DNA from: Actinomycetes bacterium
GTDB taxonomy: Bacteria > Actinomycetota > Thermoleophilia > Solirubrobacterales > Solirubrobacteraceae
Reading direction: 5' to 3'
NCBI GenBank assembly: GCA_021820105.1
Contig: JAKAED010000027.1
Coordinates: forward strand, 1 to 32,324
Length of the DNA stretch: 32,324 nucleotides
Part shown: in pieces, positions 9,660 through 16,871 of the stretch
Position numbering within the stretch: position 1 is the first letter of the stretch
How the letters are laid out: every line of letters begins with the position of its first letter
Position numbers and translations under genes: made by a program
Notes under the pieces: generated by a model
The model's database searches: none
The model's input: only the letters and a program-made list of their open reading frames with translations
What the model was told of the DNA's origin: nothing

Positions 9660-10954
9660 CGGCTCAGCGTTGTTGGTGTGGCGACACTCGGTCCGGAAGT
9701 TCCGGACTCTCCCGCATTTGGCGACGACTCCATAGCGGGAAGCAGCATGTCCTCTGGGTTGAGGTGTGGCTTCCTATCTGACGATCGGAGAGCGATCACA
9801 GCTACAACGAAAAGCACGCCGAGCGAGGCGATCCCATAGGCCGCGCGGGGCGACGTGTATGCAGTGATCAAGCCGCCCGTGACAAAGCCAAGGGCCGGCA
9901 TAACTTGGCCGAGCGTTTCGAGCAGGGCCATGATTGCGCTCTGACTGGACAGAGGAATGCGTTCTTGCACCGCGGTCACGGCTGCAATCCATGCGCCACC
10001 ATTGCCGAGCCCGCCGAGTGCTGAGGCTGCGCATGCGACAGCAAGCGTCGGCGATAGAGCCAGAGCACCGTAGCCGAGGGCTGCAACTACGGTGCCGAAA
10101 GCGATCAGCTGTGTGAGGCTGACTCTTCGAAGGACAGCAAATGCTGCTGCACCTAAGACCATTCCTAGACCCCACGAACTCAGCAAGAGTCCGTAAGCCG
10201 AGTCGCCGGCATGTAGCGTCTGCCTTACGAAGACGACCTCAATTGGTATCGGGACTCCGCCAATTAGGATCACGAGTGCTATCCCGACCATGAGGCTTCG
10301 GACTTCGTCATTTGTGCGGAGGACGCTCATGCCGTTGCGTAGGCGCCCAAGGAACCCAGAGTCTCGGTCGCTATCGATCTTGATCCCGCGGGCAGAGGCG
10401 ATGATCAACGCGGTGGCGAGGAAGGTCCCGGCATCCAAGAGCAGTGCCCATTCTGGGCCCCGTGAAGCAATAAGAACTCCAGCTATGGCCGGGGAAGCGG
10501 CGGTTGCGACGATCATTCCCAGGTTCATGATCCCGTTCCCCTCGCGGAGCAGCCCATCCCTTATAAGGCTTGAGGCTGTAGCACTGCGCGTGAGGGCCCT
10601 AGCAGTTACTGCCAGGCACCCGTCGAGTGCCGCCATCGCCAGTACGACGGATAAGGTGAAGTGCCGAGTTAGAACCGCAATTGCGGTGAAGAGGCCGGCC
10701 TCCAGGACGTAGGTCGTAGTTAAGACCCATCGGACCGGCATCGACTCCACTCGGGTGGCGACAAGCGGGGCCAGGGACGCTGGGACGCAGCGCAGGACGG
10801 TGAACAGCGCGGCGCTTCCAAGTGGGCTGTGTGTTCGGTCGTACACGAGGATCGTCAGCGCGATCTCACCGATCCAGTTGCCGAACTCGTTGACCCAGTA
10901 AGCCGTGGCGAGATGACGGAATCCGGCGGACCGTAACGGCCTGAGGTCGAACAT
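9656..10954 (-). CDS. MFS transporter (EntS/MFS_3-like exporter)
   Basis: A 432-residue major facilitator with about twelve hydrophobic segments and a long, presumably cytoplasmic C-terminal tail rich in Ser/Pro/Thr. The opening FRHLATAYWVNEFGNWIGEIALTILVYDRTHSPLGSAALF resembles the MFS_3 group, which contains enterobactin and macrolide exporters. The substrate is unknown. It is the first gene of a two-gene unit with the c-di-GMP protein, overlapping it by 4 bp. Base composition in 9700-11200 is clearly lower in GC than elsewhere, hinting at horizontal origin. A 17-bp palindrome sits just upstream, facing the divergent LysR gene. Confidence 0.88.
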   Translation of the reverse strand: MFDLRPLRSAGFRHLATAYWVNEFGNWIGEIALTILVYDRTHSPLGSAALFTVLRCVPASLAPLVATRVESMPVRWVLTTTYVLEAGLFTAIAVLTRHFTLSVVLAMAALDGCLAVTARALTRSATASSLIRDGLLREGNGIMNLGMIVATAASPAIAGVLIASRGPEWALLLDAGTFLATALIIASARGIKIDSDRDSGFLGRLRNGMSVLRTNDEVRSLMVGIALVILIGGVPIPIEVVFVRQTLHAGDSAYGLLLSSWGLGMVLGAAAFAVLRRVSLTQLIAFGTVVAALGYGALALSPTLAVACAASALGGLGNGGAWIAAVTAVQERIPLSSQSAIMALLETLGQVMPALGFVTGGLITAYTSPRAAYGIASLGVLFVVAVIALRSSDRKPHLNPEDMLLPAMESSPNAGESGTSGPSVATPTTLSR

Positions 10955-10967
10955 GGTCTAACGGACG

Positions 10968-10984
10968 GTTATGCGAGGCATAAC
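10968..10984. promoter_or_regulatory. 17-bp palindrome, likely LysR-type operator
   Basis: GTTATGC-GAG-GCATAAC is a perfect 7-bp inverted repeat, and it contains the T-N11-A signature (T 10970, A 10982) of LysR-family boxes. It lies 14-30 bp upstream of the MFS ATG and is shared with the divergently transcribed LysR gene. This suggests that regulator controls the MFS/GGDEF-EAL unit, which is inference. Confidence 0.5.
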
Positions 10985-11079
10985 GAGTTCGGATCTACAA
11001 GAAGCCAGGGCACACCGTCAACCTTCGGCATGCGATTAGCAAGACCTTTCTCAGGAACTCAACCGCAAGGAGAGTCGCA

Positions 11080-11097
11080 ATGGGTTTCCGCATCTAA
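11080..11097 (+). other. Five-codon mini-ORF (MGFRI) with strong Shine-Dalgarno
   Basis: AAGGAG at 11067-11072 is followed after 7 nt by ATG and the codons for Gly-Phe-Arg-Ile, then TAA. An imperfect stem-loop (arms near 11110-11120 and 11156-11166) follows. This could be a leader peptide for the LysR transcript or a chance match in AT-richer DNA. Confidence 0.2.
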
Positions 11098-11261
11098 ATG
11101 GTTGGGGCTAACGCGGTGGCTCCTTAGGGCCGTCCGCCAGGAGTGCTCCTTGGTGTCGCCGCGTTATGCCAGTTGTTCGGCAAATCCCGCAAATACCTTT
11201 ATTTAGCTGTGCAATAAACGTTGCAGAGCAGTTAGAGCCTCTCGGCATCCGCCCTGAGGCT

Positions 11262-11267
11262 TATGTT
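11262..11267 (+). promoter_or_regulatory. -10-like hexamer TATGTT before the LysR gene
   Basis: TATGTT ends 8 nt before ATG 11276. The spacing matches purD, and this supports the ATG start, although no -35 is evident. Confidence 0.35.
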
Positions 11268-11275
11268 GTTTCGCC

Positions 11276-12841
11276 ATGGTGGCGCTGCCGGGAGATGGTT
11301 CTGCGGGACCGCAGACCGGGGAGTTCAGCAACCGAGGCCACGTCCCGGTAAGGGACATTGAGGTGTCGGAGCTGCGGGCGTTCTGCGCAGCGGCGACACT
11401 GGGGAGCATCGCGGAGGCGGCACGCTCCATGAGCATCAGCCAGCCGGCCATGTCCAAGCGGATGCGCGCGCTTGAGCATGTTGCTGGGGCCGCCCTGTTC
11501 GAGCGCTCGAGCCGAGGGGTGACTCTGACTCCCGCCGGCGTGCAGCTCTACAGCGCCGCGCGTCGGCTGCTGCGCAGCGCCGACTCGGTGCAGGCGCTGA
11601 TCATGACGCCGCCGGCGATGCCGGTCCGTATCGCCTCGAGTCCGACCATCGCCGAACTTCGCTTACCGCAGGTGCTCAGTGAGCTGGCGCTGAGCGAGCG
11701 GTCAATCAGCGCAGAGCTGATCTCCGCCAACTCCGAGCTGGTGCGAGAGCTTGTTCGCGAGGGACGCAGTGATCTGGGCATCGCCAGCGTTGACCCCTAT
11801 GCGCTCTACGCAGACGGACTTGAACAACGCATCGTGTGGCGTGACGAGCTGGTTGTCGTGGTGCCTCCAGGACATCCCTGGGAGTTCCTTGAGGAGGTTC
11901 CGGCTGCGGACTTTGCCTCCGTCCCCGTGGTGCAGCGCGACCCCTGGTCCAACTCAAGCCGAATCGTCTCCGCGACGCTTGAGCGGCTGGGTCTAGAGCG
12001 CGTGCCGCCGATCCCCGCCGTTGGCAGCGCCGGCGGCGTGATCGCGATGGCGCAGGCGACCGGCTCGCCCGCTCTGATCTCCATCATGGCGGCGCGGGCC
12101 AATCCTGAGCAGCGCCTGGAGATCCGTCGCGTTGAGGGTCTGCGCTTTGGGCTGGAGTACGCGCTGGTGTGGGCCGGGCCCATATTGGATCTGCGCGCGG
12201 AGGTTCAGGCGGTGGCTGCTCACATCATGCACCTTCCGTTTGCCCGCCCGCGCCAGGAACAGACAGTCGCCGCCCCACCCTCCGTTCCGCAGGGTGCGCC
12301 CCAGCGGTCTCCGCAAACCGACCAGGTCTATGCACAGGGCCAGCCTCACACGCAGGGCCAGCCCTCCACGCAGGGCCAGGCCTATACGCAGGCGCAGCCC
12401 TACGCCCAGCCGTACACGCATCCTTCCTATGCGGAACCGCTGCCGCCGCAGCCTGTCCTTGCCCAGGCGCAGCAAGCTGGCCAACCGTCGGCGGTGCTCC
12501 AACCAAACCCTCTTCCACCTCATCCGGTCTCCCTCCAACCGCAGCCAGGAGCCCCGCAGCCAGGAGCCCCGCAGCCAGGAGCCACACAACCGGCCGCTCT
12601 GCCGACCACACCAACAGACCCTCCGCCCCTTCCCCCCCACCACCAGCCGATCGCGTCACCACAACAACCGGGCCTGTACGGCGAACCACCCCGCTACGAC
12701 CCGCCCCCGCCCCAGGCGGTCACGGCGTACGAGCCACCCCCACCTCAGGGCCCCGTCACGACCGGCTCGCCTCTACCGGAAACGCCTGCGCAGCTGGTGC
12801 TGCCGAGCGCTCCTGTACCCGCCGACACACCCGCCCAGTAA
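11276..12841 (+). CDS. LysR-type regulator with a long Pro/Gln-rich C-terminal tail
   Basis: A 521-residue protein. Residues 28-87 are a LysR winged HTH (VSELRAFCAAATLGSIAEAARSMSISQPAMSKRMRALE). Residues about 115-321 are a periplasmic-binding-protein-like effector domain (VRIASSPTIAELRLP, LVVVVPPGHPWEF). From about 325 to the end, nearly 200 residues are low-complexity Pro/Gln/Ala/Tyr with short repeats such as GQPHTQ-GQPSTQ-GQAYTQ and QPGAP. Ordinary LysR proteins are about 300 residues and lack such a tail. The start could instead be GTG 11363, which still precedes the HTH. It is divergent from the MFS/GGDEF-EAL unit, and purC begins 25 bp after its stop. Confidence 0.85.
   Translation: MVALPGDGSAGPQTGEFSNRGHVPVRDIEVSELRAFCAAATLGSIAEAARSMSISQPAMSKRMRALEHVAGAALFERSSRGVTLTPAGVQLYSAARRLLRSADSVQALIMTPPAMPVRIASSPTIAELRLPQVLSELALSERSISAELISANSELVRELVREGRSDLGIASVDPYALYADGLEQRIVWRDELVVVVPPGHPWEFLEEVPAADFASVPVVQRDPWSNSSRIVSATLERLGLERVPPIPAVGSAGGVIAMAQATGSPALISIMAARANPEQRLEIRRVEGLRFGLEYALVWAGPILDLRAEVQAVAAHIMHLPFARPRQEQTVAAPPSVPQGAPQRSPQTDQVYAQGQPHTQGQPSTQGQAYTQAQPYAQPYTHPSYAEPLPPQPVLAQAQQAGQPSAVLQPNPLPPHPVSLQPQPGAPQPGAPQPGATQPAALPTTPTDPPPLPPHHQPIASPQQPGLYGEPPRYDPPPPQAVTAYEPPPPQGPVTTGSPLPETPAQLVLPSAPVPADTPAQ
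12328..12588 (+). repeat. Tandem repeats coding the Pro/Gln-rich LysR tail
   Basis: Two degenerate in-frame arrays. An 18-bp unit (CAGGGCCAGCC...ACG, coding GQPxTQ) repeats about three to four times from about 12340 to 12400. A 15-bp unit (CAGCCAGGAGCCCCG, coding QPGAP) repeats three times near 12542-12588. Being in frame, copy-number change would alter tail length without breaking the gene. Confidence 0.6.
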
Positions 12842-12854
12842 CCGCCACAACCGC

Positions 12855-12860
12855 TAGGAT
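12855..12860 (+). promoter_or_regulatory. -10 hexamer TAGGAT of purC
   Basis: TAGGAT, then six bases (CGGCGG), then ATG 12867. This fits a leaderless promoter for the second purine block. No -35 match is evident. Confidence 0.55.
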
Positions 12861-12866
12861 CGGCGG

Positions 12867-13766
12867 ATGGTCGCCATTGAAGATCTGGCCCTTGTCGCCT
12901 CCGGCAAGGTCCGTGACATCTACGACCTCGGTGATGAGCTCCTGCTCGTCGCGTCGGACCGGATCTCCACCTACGACGTGGTCCACCCCAACCCGATTCC
13001 GGACAAGGGTTCGGTGCTGACCGCCATCTCCACCTTCTGGTTCGAGCAGACCGGCGCCCTGATCCCCAACCACATGATCTCTGTGACAGATGGCGTCCCT
13101 GAGGGCGTTCGCGGCCGAGGCATGGTGGTCAAGAAGCTCAGGATGCTCCCGGTCGAGGCGATTGTGCGCGGGTACATCACCGGCTCGGGGTGGAAGGACT
13201 ACCAACAGACGGGGTCCGTCTCCGGCATCCAGCTGCCCGACGGCCTGCAGGAGTCAGATCAGCTGCCGGAACCGATCTTCACGCCTTCCACCAAGGCCGA
13301 CACAGGACACGACGAGTCGATTGACTTTGACGCGGCCGTGGAGCTTGTCGGTGATCCCGAACTGACGGAGCGCCTGCGCGACGTCTCGGTCGCGCTCTAC
13401 CAGTTCGCAGCGAGCCACGCGCGTGGCCGCGGGATCATCCTCGCCGACACCAAGTTCGAATTTGGCCTTGACGGCGATGGCAACCTGACCCTGGCCGACG
13501 AGTTCTGCACCCCCGACTCGTCGCGATTCTGGCCCGCTGAAACCTACGCGCCGGGTCGCGGCCAGCCCAGCTTTGACAAGCAGTTCGTGCGGGACTGGGC
13601 CGCGGGCACCGGCTGGGACAAGGCACCACCGGCGCCGGCCCTCCCGCCTGATGTGGTCGCCCGCACGCGCGAGAAATACATCGAGGCGTACGAGCGGATC
13701 ACCGGCACCCCCTTTGCTGATTGGCTCGCGCGGACCCGTGGCGGCCTGGAAGAGAGTGAGGTTTGA
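12867..13766 (+). CDS. purC: Phosphoribosylaminoimidazole-succinocarboxamide synthase (SAICAR synthetase)
   Basis: Ligates aspartate to CAIR with ATP. At 299 residues it matches the longer form found in mycobacteria and yeast rather than the roughly 240-residue E. coli type. Motifs: ASGKVRDIYDL near residue 11, LLVASDRISTYDVV, VVKKLRMLPVEAIVRGYITGSGW, FTPSTKA, and GIILADTKFEFG with LADEFCTPDSSRFWP in the C-terminal half. First gene of the purC-purS-purQ-purL chain. Its TGA overlaps the presumed TTG start of purS. Confidence 0.96.
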   Translation: MVAIEDLALVASGKVRDIYDLGDELLLVASDRISTYDVVHPNPIPDKGSVLTAISTFWFEQTGALIPNHMISVTDGVPEGVRGRGMVVKKLRMLPVEAIVRGYITGSGWKDYQQTGSVSGIQLPDGLQESDQLPEPIFTPSTKADTGHDESIDFDAAVELVGDPELTERLRDVSVALYQFAASHARGRGIILADTKFEFGLDGDGNLTLADEFCTPDSSRFWPAETYAPGRGQPSFDKQFVRDWAAGTGWDKAPPAPALPPDVVARTREKYIEAYERITGTPFADWLARTRGGLEESEV

Positions 13767-13993
13767 GCTTGCGCGCCCAAGTGCTGATTCGTCCCAAAGC
13801 CGGAATCCTCGACCCGCAGGGCCAGGCTGTGCAACGCGCACTGCCTGCACTTGGATTCGACGGGGTGGCGAACGTCCATGTCGGACGTCTGGTGGAGCTC
13901 GACGTTGAGGATCCTGAACAGCTCCCCGCGATGTGCGAGCGCCTGCTGGCGAACCCGCTCATCGAGGACTACGAGATCATCGAGCAGGCGTGA
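13763..13993 (+). CDS. purS: Phosphoribosylformylglycinamidine synthase subunit PurS
   Basis: A 76-residue protein matching PurS (AQVLIRPKAGILDPQGQAVQRALPALGF...VHVGRLVELDV), the small structural subunit that bridges PurL and PurQ in the three-part FGAM synthase. The start is taken as TTG 13763, overlapping the purC stop (TTGA). TTG 13769 would also fit the family N-terminus. The end overlaps the purQ GTG (GTGA). Confidence 0.93.
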   Translation: MSLRAQVLIRPKAGILDPQGQAVQRALPALGFDGVANVHVGRLVELDVEDPEQLPAMCERLLANPLIEDYEIIEQA

Positions 13994-14640
13994 AATTCGG
14001 CGTTATCCGTTTCCCGGGGACCTGCGACGACGTCGACGCGCAGCTTGCCGCAGCCAGGGTTGGCGAGGCTGAGCTGCTCTGGCACCGGGACCGCGACCTC
14101 AAGGGCGTGGACGCCGTGATCGTCCCCGGCGGGTTCTCCTACGGGGATTACCTTCGCGCCGGCGCGATTGCGCGCTTCGCACCGGTGATGGAGTCGGTTG
14201 TCGAATTTGCGCGTGAAGGCGGGCTGGTGCTCGGAATCTGCAACGGCTTTCAGATCCTCTGTGAGTCGGGACTGCTGCCGGGCGCGCTCCTGGTCAACAA
14301 CCACCTGAAGTTCGTCTTCCGGCAGGTTCAGCTTGATGTCGTCGACCACAACACGCCCTTCACCCGGACCTGCCCGCCGACTCTCTCAATCCCGGTCAAG
14401 CACACAACCGGGCGCTACTACGCGCCGGAGCCAGTGCAGGTGGTCCTCAGGTACGCACCGGGCCATAACCCCAACGGCTCGCAGGACGACATCGCCGGGG
14501 TCGTGAACAACGCCGGCAACGTGTTCGGTCTGATGCCACATCCCGAGCATGCTGTCGATGCCCTGACCGGCTCAACTGACGGCCTGGCGATCTTTGAGTC
14601 GATCCGCGCAGCCGTCAGTGAGCGCATACCGGTAGCTTGA
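13990..14640 (+). CDS. purQ: Phosphoribosylformylglycinamidine synthase subunit PurQ (glutaminase)
   Basis: Class I glutamine amidotransferase of 216 residues that supplies ammonia to PurL. VKFGVIRFPGTCDD is the family N-terminus, and GTG 13990 is the start because it overlaps the purS stop as GTGA. The catalytic triad is visible: Cys84 in GICNGFQIL, then His184 and Glu186 in LMPHPEH. The oxyanion-region motif VPGGFSYGDYLRAGAIA is also present. Works in complex with PurS and PurL. Confidence 0.95.
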   Translation: MKFGVIRFPGTCDDVDAQLAAARVGEAELLWHRDRDLKGVDAVIVPGGFSYGDYLRAGAIARFAPVMESVVEFAREGGLVLGICNGFQILCESGLLPGALLVNNHLKFVFRQVQLDVVDHNTPFTRTCPPTLSIPVKHTTGRYYAPEPVQVVLRYAPGHNPNGSQDDIAGVVNNAGNVFGLMPHPEHAVDALTGSTDGLAIFESIRAAVSERIPVA

Positions 14641-14657
14641 CTGACAGGGACCGGCAG

Positions 14658-16847
14658 ATGAGCAGCACCGACGCACAGCCCCGCTACCGCGAACTGGGCC
14701 TCACAGACCATGAGTACGAGCTGATCGTAACCGGGCTCGGGCGCGAGCCAGGCGATGTGGAGCTCGCGATGTTGTCGCTCATGTGGTCTGAACACTGTGC
14801 CTACAAGCACTCCAAGAAGCTGCTGAGCCGCCTGCCGACCACCGGCCGGCACGTGCTTGTCGGCCCGGGGGAGAACGCCGGCGCGGTGGACGTGGGCGAC
14901 GGCATGGCGATCGCCTTCAAGGTTGAGTCGCACAACCACCCAAGTGCGGTCGAGCCCTTCCAGGGCGCCGCCACCGGTGTCGGCGGCATCCTGCGAGACA
15001 TCTTTGCCGTGGGCGCGCGCCCCATCGCCGTCCTCGACAGTCTCCGCTTTGGCGAGGTCGCCACCTCTCAGCGCTCCCGCTATCTGCTTGAGCACGCCGT
15101 TGCCGGCATCGGCCACTACGGCAACTCGATCGGCGTGCCCACGATCGGGGGCGAGATCTACTTCGAGCCCAGCTACGAGCAGAACTGCCTGATCAACGCC
15201 ATGGCGGTGGGCCTGGCCCCGCATGCGCGGCTCACCAGCGCCGCGGCCGCGGGTCCGGGGAACCTCCTAATCCTGTTCGGCGCCCTGACCGGACGCGACG
15301 GCATCGGCGGCGCCTCGGTGCTGGCCAGCGCCGAGTTGACGGACGCCGACGACAGCAAACGCCCGACGGTGCAGATCGGTGACCCGTTTGCGGAGAAGAA
15401 GCTGCTCGAGTGCAGCCTGGAACTGCTGGACGCGGGTCTGCTCGCCTCCCTGCAGGATCTGGGCGCGGCCGGGCTGACCTCCTCCGCGTCCGAGATGGCA
15501 TCCAAGGGCGACGTCGGGCTCGATCTGGACGTCGGCAAGGTGCCACTGCGCGAGGCCGACATGGAGCCGTTCGAGATCATGGTCTCGGAGTCGCAGGAGC
15601 GGATGCTCTGCGTGGTCGAGCCGCACCTGGCCGACCAGGTGCTGGCCGTCTGTGAGAAGTGGGAGGTGACCGCCACCGTGATCGGCAAGGTCACCGACAC
15701 GCACAGCTTCCGCGTCTTCAAGAACGGTGAGCTTGTGGGTGAGCTCCCGGTTCCGCTGCTCGTTGACGACTGCCCGCTCTACGACCTTGAGCCGGAGGCG
15801 CCGGCCACGACGCTGTACGTCGGTGGCGAACAGCAAGTCGCCACCGACGCGGATCCGGCCACGACGCTCCGCGCGTTGCTGCAGAGCGCGAACATCGCCT
15901 CGCGCCGTGTCGTCTTTGAGCAGTACGACCCGGTCGTGCAGTCACGCACCGTATGTCGCCCTGAGCAGGCCGACGCCGCTGTGCTGGCGCTGCCGGTCCT
16001 GGCGGCAGGCACCGGTGCCGGTGGTGCGCCCATCCCCGGCATCGCCGTCTCGATCGACGGCAACGGCCGCCGGGTCGCTGTCGATCCTCGCGCCGGCGCT
16101 GCCGAGGTGGTCTATGAATGTGCAGCCAATCTCGCCTGCACCGGCGCTGAGCCGCTCGGGCTCACCAACTGCCTGAACTTCGGCAACCCGGAGAAGCCAC
16201 ATGTGGCCTGGCAGCTGAGTGAGGCGATTGACGGGCTCGCGCAGGCCTGTCGCGACCTGGACGTCCCCGTCGTCGGCGGAAACGTGTCGCTTTACAACGA
16301 GTCACCGGACGGGCCGATTCTGCCGACGCCCGTGATCGGCATGGTCGGCCGGCTGCCGGACGTGCGCCGCGCCGGGCGCATCGGTTTTGCCAATCCGGGC
16401 GATCGGATCGCGCTGGTCGGCAGCTTCAACCCCAGCCGCGACGGCTCGGAACTGGCGAAACTTCACGGCAGTGCGCCCGCTGGCGCACTGCCTGACAAGG
16501 ACGTCTCAGCGATCCGCGCTGCACACGACCGGGTGCGCCAGGGTGTGCGCGACAGAGAGTTCAGCAGCGCGCACGACATCGCTGAGGGCGGGATCCTCGT
16601 CGCCATAGCGGAGTGCTGCATCGCCGGCGGCGTTGGCGCGATCATCAATCTGCCGGCCGGTCTTGACCCATTCGGTGAGGACTTGGGTACCGCCTTCATC
16701 GTGAGCGGTCCCACGGAGGGCCTTGATGGCCTGACGATCATCGGCGCGGTGGGCGGCCGCGAACTGAACGTCCAGGGGCTGCTTAACGTGCCACTTTCCG
16801 AACTTGCCGACCTGCACGCCGCGGGTCTGTCCACGCTGCTGAGCTAA
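14658..16847 (+). CDS. purL: Phosphoribosylformylglycinamidine synthase subunit PurL
   Basis: Small-type PurL (729 residues from ATG 14658) that converts FGAR to FGAM with ATP and ammonia from PurQ. It lacks the glutaminase domain of large PurL, consistent with the separate purS and purQ genes. Motifs: YRELGLTDHEYELI, MWSEHCAYKHSKKLL, GDGMAIAFKVESHNHPS, GAATGVGGILRD, and later GNVSLYNES and SSAHDIAEGG. ATG 14658 has AGGGA seven bases upstream. A TTG at 14637, overlapping the purQ stop, would add seven residues and is the alternative start. The stop codon TAA lies inside a candidate -10 for purF. Confidence 0.95.
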   Translation: MSSTDAQPRYRELGLTDHEYELIVTGLGREPGDVELAMLSLMWSEHCAYKHSKKLLSRLPTTGRHVLVGPGENAGAVDVGDGMAIAFKVESHNHPSAVEPFQGAATGVGGILRDIFAVGARPIAVLDSLRFGEVATSQRSRYLLEHAVAGIGHYGNSIGVPTIGGEIYFEPSYEQNCLINAMAVGLAPHARLTSAAAAGPGNLLILFGALTGRDGIGGASVLASAELTDADDSKRPTVQIGDPFAEKKLLECSLELLDAGLLASLQDLGAAGLTSSASEMASKGDVGLDLDVGKVPLREADMEPFEIMVSESQERMLCVVEPHLADQVLAVCEKWEVTATVIGKVTDTHSFRVFKNGELVGELPVPLLVDDCPLYDLEPEAPATTLYVGGEQQVATDADPATTLRALLQSANIASRRVVFEQYDPVVQSRTVCRPEQADAAVLALPVLAAGTGAGGAPIPGIAVSIDGNGRRVAVDPRAGAAEVVYECAANLACTGAEPLGLTNCLNFGNPEKPHVAWQLSEAIDGLAQACRDLDVPVVGGNVSLYNESPDGPILPTPVIGMVGRLPDVRRAGRIGFANPGDRIALVGSFNPSRDGSELAKLHGSAPAGALPDKDVSAIRAAHDRVRQGVRDREFSSAHDIAEGGILVAIAECCIAGGVGAIINLPAGLDPFGEDLGTAFIVSGPTEGLDGLTIIGAVGGRELNVQGLLNVPLSELADLHAAGLSTLLS

Positions 16848-16850
16848 GCT
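16845..16850 (+). promoter_or_regulatory. -10-like hexamer TAAGCT for purF, containing the purL stop
   Basis: TAAGCT includes the TAA of purL and lies 21 nt before the purF GTG. This would give a short leader with GGGGA at 16857-16861 as ribosome-binding site. Tentative. Confidence 0.3.
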
Positions 16851-16871
16851 CGTGGTGGGGAACAGCCGCCC

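Larger units (their letters stand above)
10955..11275. other. 320-bp divergent intergenic region between the MFS and LysR genes
   Basis: AT-richer than its neighbours. It holds the palindrome at 10968-10984, a strong AAGGAG plus five-codon frame at 11067-11097, and an imperfect AACGCGG...CCGCGTT inverted repeat around 11110-11166. A TANNNT hexamer lies just before the LysR ATG. I see no longer gene or RNA gene that I can name. Confidence 0.5.
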
